A stretch of 5,350 bases of DNA from Bacillota bacterium (GTDB lineage Bacteria > Bacillota > Clostridia > Acetivibrionales > DTU013): contig JAEYRF010000224.1 of assembly GCA_023409615.1 (NCBI GenBank), positions 1 to 5,350 of the forward strand, in the 5' to 3' direction. The notes below the pieces were generated by a model that saw only the letters and a program-made list of their open reading frames with translations, was not told where the DNA came from and made no database searches. The position numbers and the translations under genes are program-made. Shown here in pieces: positions 1 through 5,191 of the stretch (position 1 is its first letter; the number at the start of each line of letters is the position of its first letter).

Positions 1-266
1 GTTCCCATACATGTGCTGACTTTAAATTTACCCTTAGGCTTGAGAGAAAATTGGGTATAGAATGTTACAACACCGTAAACCTCAGAAAGGGATACATTAA
101 GACCCTCCGCTATTTGCTTCTGAACGCTCATAGGAAGATATCCATATACATCCTGTGCTTCATGCAGTACTGGTATCAATGCACCTTTGGCACCTCTGTT
201 TTTTTCAATAATTTCCTGCAATTTGCGCTCTTTTTCATCAACGCATCCACAGCAGCTTGTGCTCAT
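1..266 (-). CDS. nuoE: NuoE-family thioredoxin-like [2Fe-2S] subunit, probably of an NADH-linked [FeFe] hydrogenase (HydC/HndA type); 3' end outside the window
   Basis: Eighty-eight codons are visible, reading leftward from an ATG at 264-266 and leaving the window without a stop. The family carries one [2Fe-2S] cluster and passes electrons between NADH-linked and ferredoxin-linked sites in complex I and in cytoplasmic bifurcating hydrogenases. The visible part matches the helical N-terminal half: a segment around residues 27-45 (GALIPVLHEAQDVYGYLP), then SEVYGVVTFYTQF (61-73), then KVSTCMG (82-88), where C86 is the first cysteine of the expected cluster motif; the other three cysteines would lie beyond the edge. 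A GGGGG element at 276-280 lies nine bases before the ATG. It has its own promoter and a Rex-like operator upstream, and follows a signalling operon on the same strand. HydC of a bifurcating hydrogenase is more likely than complex I given the neighbours, but the following genes are not seen. The start is odd in carrying three cysteines in SCCGC (residues 4-8). Confidence 0.9.
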   Translation of the reverse strand, partial: MSTSCCGCVDEKERKLQEIIEKNRGAKGALIPVLHEAQDVYGYLPMSVQKQIAEGLNVSLSEVYGVVTFYTQFSLKPKGKFKVSTCMG

Positions 267-296
267 TATTTTGAACCCCCAGTCCATATATTAATT

Positions 297-314
297 TTGT
301 TAACTATTTCACAA
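297..314. promoter_or_regulatory. Rex-like operator (one mismatch) downstream of the nuoE-like promoter
   Basis: The plus strand reads TTGTTAACTATTTCACAA. This fits the Rex consensus TTGTTAA-N4-TTAACAA at 13 of 14 defined positions; the single mismatch is C for A in the right half. Relative to the promoter at 328-356 it covers roughly +7 to +24 of the predicted transcript, a position suited to repression. Rex is the redox-sensing repressor that leaves DNA when the NADH/NAD+ ratio is high, and it is known to control hydrogenase and fermentation genes in clostridia. That Rex binds here is inferred from the sequence match only. Confidence 0.8.
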
Positions 315-327
315 TGTAACCGCTAAT

Positions 328-356
328 AGTATAACAAAATAATTGTACAAATACAA
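328..356 (-). promoter_or_regulatory. Sigma-A-type promoter for the nuoE-like gene
   Basis: Reading on the minus strand, a -35 box TTGTAT (351-356) is followed by a 17-base spacer and a -10 box TATACT (328-333). The spacer ends in TGT, giving an extended -10 (TGnTATACT). Transcription would start near 321, giving a leader of about 55 bases before the ATG at 266. The Rex-like operator lies immediately downstream. Confidence 0.75.
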
Positions 357-380
357 TAAGATTTATCAATAAATTTTTCA

Positions 381-400
381 ATAATGTTTGTATACATTAT
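381..400 (-). terminator. Weak AT-rich hairpin at the end of the PHP gene
   Basis: On the minus strand ATAATGT, a six-base loop ATACAA, and ACATTAT form a perfect 7-bp stem that overlaps the PHP stop codon (397-399). The stem is almost all A-T and is followed by TGAAAAATTT rather than a clean T run, so it is a poor intrinsic terminator. Some readthrough from the five-gene operon into the nuoE-like gene is therefore possible. Confidence 0.25.
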
Positions 401-1131
401 ACAAATAGACGGATAATGTCATGAGGGCACAATCCTGTTGATTTCGGTATTTCCACCAGACTCTCTCTTTCTAAGATATCTCCTAAATTATGAGAATCAG
501 AGGACTTGATAAGTTTGTAACAGTCCAATTGAGGATGAGTTGCCCTATAATTAAGTCTGTCACATTTTTTAGATATTTCCAGATATTTAACCCCAAGTTC
601 TTCCGGAATCCAACCAAGGTTGGTAATCATACTATTGGAAGTTCTGTCAACATGCGCAGGAATTACTGCACCGCCAAGACCTCTGACTATTGAAAATATC
701 TCATCGGTGGTGAGAGTAGTTGCGTTGATGAGCAAACGATCCTCTTCACCGGTGATTTGATCGTTTTCATCCATATAAAACTGATGCCCAAAAATATCTG
801 TCCTGTTCTTAATTGCAGGAAGTGTCTGATAAGTCTTTTGATTTAATTCAAACGCACTTTTCAGGTCTGGCAGAAGGCAGATAAGATGCACCTCTTCGCT
901 AGATTCCAGCTCCATGCCCGGAACAAAAACAAGCCCGTTGTTACGGGCACATATGCTCACTGCCTCCAGATTGCCTGTGGAGTTATGGTCTGTAAGGGCA
1001 ATTGCATCAAGGCCTTTTAGAATAGCCATATTCACGATATTATTCGGCGTCATGTCGTTGTCTGCACAAGGTGAAAGAGCCGAATGAATGTGCAGATCCA
1101 CAGCATATTTCATTTTAGATACCACACTCAT
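397..1131 (-). CDS. PHP-domain metal-dependent phosphoesterase
   Basis: A 244-residue protein of the polymerase-and-histidinol-phosphatase superfamily, a TIM-barrel-like fold that uses a two- or three-metal site to hydrolyse phosphate esters. The metal-binding motifs are complete: DLHIHS (H14, H16), a likely ligand D24 in SPCADNDMTPNN, TDHN (D48, H49), PGMELES (E74) with H82 nearby, PAHVDR (H160) and SDSHN (D212, H214). It should therefore be active. Relatives of this size include nucleoside-3',5'-bisphosphate phosphatases and RNA 5'-end nucleases (TrpH/YciV), but the substrate cannot be read from the sequence. It is the last gene of the operon. The ATG at 1129-1131 overlaps the preceding gene by 17 bases and lacks a clear ribosome binding site. 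A second ATG at 1111-1113 (residue 7, MKYAVDLHIHS) lies one base after the upstream stop and may be the true start by translational coupling. Confidence 0.9.
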   Translation of the reverse strand: MSVVSKMKYAVDLHIHSALSPCADNDMTPNNIVNMAILKGLDAIALTDHNSTGNLEAVSICARNNGLVFVPGMELESSEEVHLICLLPDLKSAFELNQKTYQTLPAIKNRTDIFGHQFYMDENDQITGEEDRLLINATTLTTDEIFSIVRGLGGAVIPAHVDRTSNSMITNLGWIPEELGVKYLEISKKCDRLNYRATHPQLDCYKLIKSSDSHNLGDILERESLVEIPKSTGLCPHDIIRLFV

Positions 1132-1447
1132 TTGCGATACAACAGATTTGGTAAGTGGTAAGTTCCGAACGGACGATTATTACGTTTTCGCTAATCGCCT
1201 TTTTGATAGTTGGCTCATCTACTTCAATGTTTTCCGGAATAATAACGCATGAAAGCTCTGTCAGAGATGCTACAGCAACAATATTCAAATGTGTGTGGAC
1301 GGTTATCCACGCCGAACCCTTCGCAGCATGCGACATGACCCAGCTAAGCAGATCTCCGCAGTATATACCCGTCACCTCAGCATCTGTACTATGTTCTCCT
1401 GTCAGTACTTCTGCTCCTAGTCTTGATACTAATTCCGACACTACCAT
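1115..1447 (-). CDS. DRTGG-domain protein, second copy in the operon
   Basis: A 110-residue single-domain protein resembling the DRTGG domain (PF07085), a small alpha/beta domain also found in phosphotransacetylase-like proteins and next to CBS domains, with no settled biochemical role. What can be seen is a start MVVSELVSRLGAEVLTGE, a central GIYCGDLLSWVMSHA, then alternating hydrophobic strands and a C-terminal ENVIIVRSELTTYQIC. No signal peptide, membrane segment or catalytic motif is visible. The start is secure: GGAGGA at 1456-1461 lies eight bases before the ATG. It sits 50 bases after the hydrogenase-like gene and overlaps, or nearly abuts, the PHP gene. It shares its general pattern (CGDLLSxVM versus CGSDLMSDVM) with the DRTGG protein at 3280-3627, so the two are paralogues, but they are clearly diverged. 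The family call is by pattern recognition. Confidence 0.8.
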   Translation of the reverse strand: MVVSELVSRLGAEVLTGEHSTDAEVTGIYCGDLLSWVMSHAAKGSAWITVHTHLNIVAVASLTELSCVIIPENIEVDEPTIKKAISENVIIVRSELTTYQICCIANECGI

Positions 1448-1497
1448 CTATCTATTCCTCCATTACTTTGTTATTCATCATTAACACGATCTGTTCC

Positions 1498-2796
1498 TTA
1501 CACTGTTGTATTGCTTTTCTCTTCCAGCACTTTCATCTGAGCCGCCAAATCCCGCACTTTTTCTCGGAGTTTGACAATACAGTCTGTTTCCTGTGCAATC
1601 CCTCTTACAATATCTTCAGCGAGCGCATGGCAGCTTGGAGCCCCACAAGCCCCACAGTCAAGCCCTGGCAATCCGGAATTGATTTTTTCAAGATCCTCAA
1701 GCTTTTTCATTGCTTTTCCAAAATCATCATCAAGCTTCATTATCGGCTTATATGCAATTTTTTCTGTCCAGTCCATATTTTCATCGTAAGTGTCCTGCAG
1801 CATTTCATTTTTATCAGCCGCTCTTGCGTCATCCACGTGTTTCTTGATCCTTGTCTTTGCAACATAGACATTTTCGACTGTCAGCGGCCCTCCCAGACAT
1901 CCGCCGGTACAGGAAAGCGCTTCTATAAAATCGATACCTTCGATTTTGTCATTCTCTACCGCATCAAGGATCGTAATGACATTATGAATACCGTCTACAG
2001 CCAAAAATCTGTCTGTGCCAATCGCCAAGGCCTCTCCACCGGAGTTAGCCCACCTGATTCCTTCAAATCCGGCTTGTTCTAATTGATCAGGATCCTTAAT
2101 CTTATCAAGACTCGAAAGTAGTTTCAGGTAAATATCTTTTATTGAGATCACGCCATCCACGGAGGATTTCTTGCTTTCATACGGTGCCTTTACACTTGTG
2201 GCTTTCGCAGCACATGGCGTAATAAAAAATACTCCGATATCTGCCGGATCCAGATTTTTCTGCGCAGCAGTCTTCTTTTTAATTATTTTCGCCGCAACCT
2301 GCATTGGAGATTCCAGCTTGACCAAATGGTCGATCAGATTCGGAAAGCGAACCTGTATCAGTTTAACAACGGCCGGACAGGCTGAAGATATAAGAGGTTT
2401 TTTAATATTTTTTTCCTGCAGCAGTTTCTTTGTGGCATCAGTTACAAACTCTGCAGCTCTGGCTACTTCATATACATCATCGAAACCAATGTATTTTAAT
2501 GCGTTTAAAATACTGTTTCTGGTATAATCAGTCTTGAATTGCCCGTACAATGTCGGGGCAGGAATAGCAATTCTATATTTAAATTGATTAATACTTGAGA
2601 AATCATCTGTTATAGCTTTTTTTGCATGATATGGACATATCCGTATACACTCGCCACAATCAATACAACGCTCGTTAATTATACGGGCTTTGCCTTCCGT
2701 GACTCGTATTGCTTCAGTGGGGCACCTTTTGATACAGTTGGTACACCCCCTGCACTTTTCTCCATCAAGTGTTACCGAATGAAAATAATTCTCCAT
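1498..2796 (-). CDS. [FeFe]-hydrogenase-like iron-sulfur protein, putative sensory type, with C-terminal Fe-S domain
   Basis: A 432-residue cytoplasmic protein. Residues 15-25 and 44-54 are two [4Fe-4S] ferredoxin motifs (C15, C18, C21, C25; C44, C47, C50, C54). Residues about 75-310 form a hydrogenase large-subunit domain with all four H-cluster cysteine ligands: C140 in SSACPAV, C195 in TPCAAK, and C296 and C300 in EALSCTGGCLGG. Residues 376-406 form a four-cysteine Fe-S domain (C381, C384, C389, C406; PF04060-like), followed by a short probable coiled coil (407-428). The active site departs from catalytic enzymes: the usual TSCCPxW reads SSACPAV, so the proton-relay cysteine is alanine (A139); methionine of MPC is T193; methionine of MAC is L294. 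This resembles putative sensory hydrogenases; unlike many of them it has no PAS domain. GAGGTG ends five bases before the ATG. The surrounding signalling genes favour a sensor or regulator over bulk H2 production. Confidence 0.9.
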   Translation of the reverse strand: MENYFHSVTLDGEKCRGCTNCIKRCPTEAIRVTEGKARIINERCIDCGECIRICPYHAKKAITDDFSSINQFKYRIAIPAPTLYGQFKTDYTRNSILNALKYIGFDDVYEVARAAEFVTDATKKLLQEKNIKKPLISSACPAVVKLIQVRFPNLIDHLVKLESPMQVAAKIIKKKTAAQKNLDPADIGVFFITPCAAKATSVKAPYESKKSSVDGVISIKDIYLKLLSSLDKIKDPDQLEQAGFEGIRWANSGGEALAIGTDRFLAVDGIHNVITILDAVENDKIEGIDFIEALSCTGGCLGGPLTVENVYVAKTRIKKHVDDARAADKNEMLQDTYDENMDWTEKIAYKPIMKLDDDFGKAMKKLEDLEKINSGLPGLDCGACGAPSCHALAEDIVRGIAQETDCIVKLREKVRDLAAQMKVLEEKSNTTV

Positions 2797-2842
2797 ACCC
2801 TCACCTCTTCAGGCTGATGTCAAATTACCGCTGCCATATGCT

Positions 2843-3286
2843 TCAGTCCCGAACACCAAACTCCACTGTAATTGTTACTGTCGTACCATTCCCAATGCTT
2901 GATTCAACATCAAGCTTGTCCGCATATCTTTTTATATTCGGTAGTCCCATACCTGCTCCAAATCCCATCTCCCGCACTTCGTCAGAAGCTGTTGACCAAC
3001 CTTCCTGCATAGCAAGTGCAATGTCGGGAATACCGGGTCCATGATCGCTAATACGTACTACAATTTTCTCACTGTCGATTTCAACATCGGCATACCCGCC
3101 ATTCCCATGTATAACAGCATTTATTTCAGCCTCATACATAGAAATTGCAGTCTTCTTTATGAAACCAGGATCGATGCCAAGCTGTACCATCATTTTTTTT
3201 ACATTGCTTGAAGCTTCACCCGCATAGGTAAGATCAAATGCCGGTATGTCATAGTGCAGTTTCATCAAACTGTCGCTCACTACCAA
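2843..3286 (-). CDS. RsbW/SpoIIAB-like ATP-binding protein (anti-sigma-factor or serine kinase type)
   Basis: About 140-147 residues, the usual length for a stand-alone GHKL (HATPase_c) protein with no histidine-kinase dimerisation domain. The ATP site is complete: N box YEAEINAVIHGNGG (51-64, with E54 and N56), G1 box SDHGPGIPD (80-88) and G2 box GFGAGMGLPNIKRYAD (108-123). Relatives bind sigma factors or phosphorylate anti-sigma antagonists on serine; no sigma factor or STAS-domain partner is in this window, so the target is unknown. The start is ambiguous. A TTG at 3284-3286 has AGGA eight bases upstream, while a GTG at 3278-3280 overlaps the preceding stop by one base (TAGTG), which suits translational coupling; an ATG at 3263-3265 lacks a ribosome binding site. 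The next gene, 46 bases downstream, is the hydrogenase-like protein, so the ATPase may relay its redox state (inference). Confidence 0.88.
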   Translation of the reverse strand: MVVSDSLMKLHYDIPAFDLTYAGEASSNVKKMMVQLGIDPGFIKKTAISMYEAEINAVIHGNGGYADVEIDSEKIVVRISDHGPGIPDIALAMQEGWSTASDEVREMGFGAGMGLPNIKRYADKLDVESSIGNGTTVTITVEFGVRD

Positions 3287-3627
3287 ACACCCTTTCCTGT
3301 CAGACCTGCTTCATATAGTTTCCCACATGCAATAAACATTGGATTGCAAGTGGTCATAACCATTATGCCTTTCTCTGAAGCCAGTTCCAGTATATTCTCT
3401 CCAGGAGTCTTTCCTCTCACAAATACTACTGCATTAATATCCATCATTTCAGCAGTCCTGATCACCTGTGGACTGACAAGCCCTGTCAGCAGCAATACAT
3501 TTTCCTTCACATATGCCATAACATCGCTCATCAAATCGGAACCACAGGCAGATATAATCTCCATCTCCAGATTGTCCCCTGATAGCAGATCAGCATCAAG
3601 GATATCAATTACTTCTCTTAATTTCAT
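3280..3627 (-). CDS. DRTGG-domain protein, first gene of the Rex-controlled operon
   Basis: A 115-residue protein (MKLREVIDILDADLLSGDN...) matching the DRTGG domain (PF07085) by pattern: an N-terminal helix, ISACGSDLMSDVMAYVK (about 26-42), then SPQVIRTAEMMDINAVVFVRGKTP (about 52-75) and a C-terminal strand-turn GIMVMTTCNPMFIACGKLYEAG. It has no signal peptide or membrane segment. The biochemical role of the domain is not established; a ligand-binding or protein-interaction role is plausible. The start was set at 3625-3627 because AAGGGG (3635-3640) lies seven bases upstream; an ATG at 3661-3663 in the same frame would add 12 residues but has no ribosome binding site. Its stop overlaps the start region of the ATPase gene, indicating coupled translation. 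The leader from the predicted promoter is about 77 bases. Confidence 0.82.
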   Translation of the reverse strand: MKLREVIDILDADLLSGDNLEMEIISACGSDLMSDVMAYVKENVLLLTGLVSPQVIRTAEMMDINAVVFVRGKTPGENILELASEKGIMVMTTCNPMFIACGKLYEAGLTGKGVW

Positions 3628-3634
3628 ATACTTG

Positions 3635-3640
3635 CCCCTT
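3635..3640 (-). promoter_or_regulatory. Ribosome binding site that fixes the start of the first operon gene
   Basis: AAGGGG on the minus strand, seven bases before the ATG at 3625-3627. In-frame ATG codons at 3649-3651 and 3661-3663 lack any comparable element, so the shorter protein is preferred. Confidence 0.7.
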
Positions 3641-3710
3641 AAAGAATTAATCATATCTTCCATACTTAGTTCACTTATATCTCATTAGTGGAACGCTAAA
3701 GCTTTTTTAT

Positions 3711-3739
3711 ATCATACCATGTTGTTAATGAATTAACAA
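3711..3739 (-). promoter_or_regulatory. Sigma-A-type promoter of the five-gene hydrogenase/DRTGG operon
   Basis: On the minus strand, -35 box TTGTTA (3734-3739), 17-base spacer and -10 box TATGAT (3711-3716), preceded by TGG as an extended -10. The start of transcription would fall near 3704. The -35 box and most of the spacer are inside the Rex operator at 3722-3739, so Rex binding should block RNA polymerase directly. Confidence 0.8.
3722..3739. promoter_or_regulatory. Perfect Rex operator overlapping the -35 region
   Basis: The plus strand reads TTGTTAATGAATTAACAA, which fits all 14 defined positions of TTGTTAA-N4-TTAACAA, the consensus for the NADH/NAD+-responsive repressor Rex. It lies exactly on the -35 box of the operon promoter. 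Expected effect: repression when NADH is low, and expression when NADH accumulates. Binding is inferred from the match; the rex gene is not in the window. Confidence 0.88.
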
Positions 3740-3779
3740 TATTGCAAACGAGGGTTATATGCAATCTTGGACTTGCAAT

Positions 3780-3793
3780 GCTCAAATTTGAGC
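3780..3793. repeat. Perfect 14-bp palindrome
   Basis: GCTCAAATTTGAGC is self-complementary throughout. It lies about 40 bases upstream of the Rex operator of the five-gene operon and about 80 bases past the stop codon of the secreted-protein gene. No T run follows on the minus strand, so it is not a typical terminator; a protein-binding site or chance are alternatives. Confidence 0.5.
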
Positions 3794-3843
3794 AGCCACA
3801 GGCAATTTGGCAGCCTAGACCACCAAATTTGAGCAGCTACAGG
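3783..3843. repeat. Direct repeat pair, 20 bp, 41-bp period
   Basis: CAAATTTGAGCAGCCACAGG (3783-3802) recurs at 3824-3843 with one change (T for C at the fifteenth position). The spacer holds AATTTGG (3804-3810), which can pair with CCAAATT (3823-3829). AGCTAC/GTAGCT (3834-3847) forms another short hairpin. The whole 3740-3875 spacer is built of such short direct and inverted copies and holds no credible gene. Its role is unknown; it could be a local duplication or a regulatory or transcript-end structure. Confidence 0.6.
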
Positions 3844-3875
3844 TAGCTTAAGCGCAATTGTAAGGCTGAAATGAT

Positions 3876-5108
3876 TTAGTCAACCGGCACGGCATTTTTA
3901 ACAGCTTCTTCAGGAATGCTGACCACAAAATCTCCATCGTACTCGCTGAAACGGATTTCAAATTCCATATCCATTTTTGTATCTGCTCCGGCCTCCGCGT
4001 TCGTTGCAGGCTGCAGCATCTTCACATACATCTCGATGCTATTGATAAGGGCGTTATTTTTATCCAAAGAGATACGCAATGAAAAATCATTGTATTTTAT
4101 TTCTTGCTTTGTGTCCTGGTTGAAGCCTAAGCTCTGCTCATCTATTGCCTTTTTGAAATAGTCAACCAGAAACACATCCCCCTCCAGCACTATCTCATCA
4201 GCGCTCTCGTCGGATACCTGATTCAGGCCTGCACACAAGACTTCGGCTTTCGTCAGTAAATTTTCATACTCCTTGTTTTCAAATAGCTTATTATACTCTT
4301 CCGGCTTATATATTTTCTTGGACCAGCCACTGGTTACCATGTCTTTTATGTACATTGCGTTATCATAGTAGTAACTCTCCGACGATATACTCATCCCCAT
4401 AATGTTTATCTGTGTTTTCATGCTCATATCTTTTCCCTTGTTATCAATATCTGCCTGAGAATGAGCGCCGAATTCCGTTTTTCCAGCTTCTAATTCTAAA
4501 ATACCTGTGACATATGTTTCCTGTTTATTTTTTTTCACCTTTCCGCTTTCCTCATTTGATTTGTCCAGCAACAGCTTTAAACTGTCATATTTTGCTATAT
4601 CACAGATAAAAGCAGCTTTCATAGAACCATCCCAGATAACTTTCCGGTTCAGGGCTTCCGCCACAAACCGAAGTGGTATGTATGTTGAATTTTGATAAAG
4701 AATCGGGGCAGCATTGAGCGTAATTGGTTTATCGTCTACAAAGGCTTCCTTCTGATTGATCAGCAGGTAGATCTTTGTCTGCCCATCCCATACAGTGACA
4801 CTTTTTTCTGTGCCATTATATATGATATGCTTATCATCGTTAGGTACTCCAAGCTTGACAAGCAATTCTCTCAACGGCAGCAGCGTGCTGTTGCTGACGG
4901 ATAGCGGCACCTTTTGAAATTTAGTGATCTCACCGTCCATGATTATTTTGATATCAGGGACTTCAATCGGTTTTGGCGTCTGAACTGACTGCGTCGTTTG
5001 AGCAGTCTGATCTGTTTGGAGTGTTTGCGCTGTTCCTTCAGCAAATGCAACCCCCGTAAATAAAAACGCAGTGGCAAGAACAGTAGATATCAATACCTTT
5101 ATTTTCAT
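3876..5108 (-). CDS. Secreted protein with copper amine oxidase N-terminal-like domain
   Basis: A 410-residue exported protein. Residues 1-23 form a signal peptide (MKIK, hydrophobic core, cleavage after AFA). Residues about 26-48 are a Thr/Gln-rich linker (TDQTAQTTQSVQT). Residues about 52-170 match the copper amine oxidase N-terminal domain (PF07833), with the paired motifs STLLPLRELLVKLG (74-87) and STYIPLRFVAEALNRKVIWDG (141-161). This domain is common in clostridial cell-surface proteins and does not imply amine oxidase activity; no catalytic domain is present. Residues 171-410 are lysine- and acid-rich with alternating strands (SESYYYDNAMYIKD, GWSKKIYKPEEYNKL) and may have a LolA/LppX-like or DUF6612-like lipoprotein fold (low certainty). 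There is no lipobox cysteine. The start is set by AAGGGG (5116-5121) seven bases before the ATG; the longer frame running up to 5282 crosses the promoter and is rejected. It appears to be a single-gene unit with no evident link to the hydrogenase genes. Confidence 0.88.
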   Translation of the reverse strand: MKIKVLISTVLATAFLFTGVAFAEGTAQTLQTDQTAQTTQSVQTPKPIEVPDIKIIMDGEITKFQKVPLSVSNSTLLPLRELLVKLGVPNDDKHIIYNGTEKSVTVWDGQTKIYLLINQKEAFVDDKPITLNAAPILYQNSTYIPLRFVAEALNRKVIWDGSMKAAFICDIAKYDSLKLLLDKSNEESGKVKKNKQETYVTGILELEAGKTEFGAHSQADIDNKGKDMSMKTQINIMGMSISSESYYYDNAMYIKDMVTSGWSKKIYKPEEYNKLFENKEYENLLTKAEVLCAGLNQVSDESADEIVLEGDVFLVDYFKKAIDEQSLGFNQDTKQEIKYNDFSLRISLDKNNALINSIEMYVKMLQPATNAEAGADTKMDMEFEIRFSEYDGDFVVSIPEEAVKNAVPVD

Positions 5109-5115
5109 ATTTATA

Positions 5116-5121
5116 CCCCTT
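5116..5121 (-). promoter_or_regulatory. Ribosome binding site that fixes the start of the secreted-protein gene
   Basis: AAGGGG on the minus strand lies seven bases before the ATG at 5106-5108. The encoded protein then begins exactly with a signal peptide, which supports this start over the longer upstream frame. Confidence 0.75.
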
Positions 5122-5159
5122 AGAATAGATTTCGCCTGTGCATAAATTCTGCCAGAGGC

Positions 5160-5191
5160 GTATAATAACCTCACTTGTGTGGTTATTATAC
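5160..5191. repeat. 11-bp inverted repeat covering the -10 region, possible operator
   Basis: GTATAATAACC (5160-5170) and GGTTATTATAC (5181-5191) are perfect inverted copies around a 10-base centre. The right arm contains the -10 box of the promoter at 5185-5214 and the predicted start point falls in the centre, so a dimeric regulator bound here would cover about -12 to +19. In RNA only the promoter-distal part is transcribed, which argues for a DNA-level site rather than an RNA hairpin. The sequence is not a Rex site and I do not recognise the regulator. Confidence 0.6.

Noticed and set aside
51..326. A 91-codon plus-strand frame near the left edge
   Set aside because: It is antisense to the NuoE-like gene and its Rex operator and promoter region; the minus strand encodes a recognisable family.
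1423..2082. A 219-codon open frame on the plus strand
   Set aside because: It lies antisense to the hydrogenase-like gene, whose frame has clear iron-sulfur motifs; the plus-strand product has no recognisable domain and no ribosome binding site.
3254..3688. A 144-codon open frame on the plus strand
   Set aside because: It is antisense to the first DRTGG gene and its leader; serine/isoleucine-rich composition is typical of a shadow frame.
3780..3793. Intrinsic terminator for the secreted-protein gene
   Set aside because: The palindrome has an AT-rich centre and is followed on the minus strand by ATTGCAAG rather than a T run.
3783..3843. Possible CRISPR array
   Set aside because: There are only two 20-bp copies with a 21-base spacer, too few and too short, and no cas genes are nearby.
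5161..5166. A plus-strand -10 box (TATAAT) suggesting a divergent promoter
   Set aside because: No -35-like sequence is found 16-18 bases upstream and it would read into the antisense of the secreted-protein gene; it is explained as the second arm of the inverted repeat.
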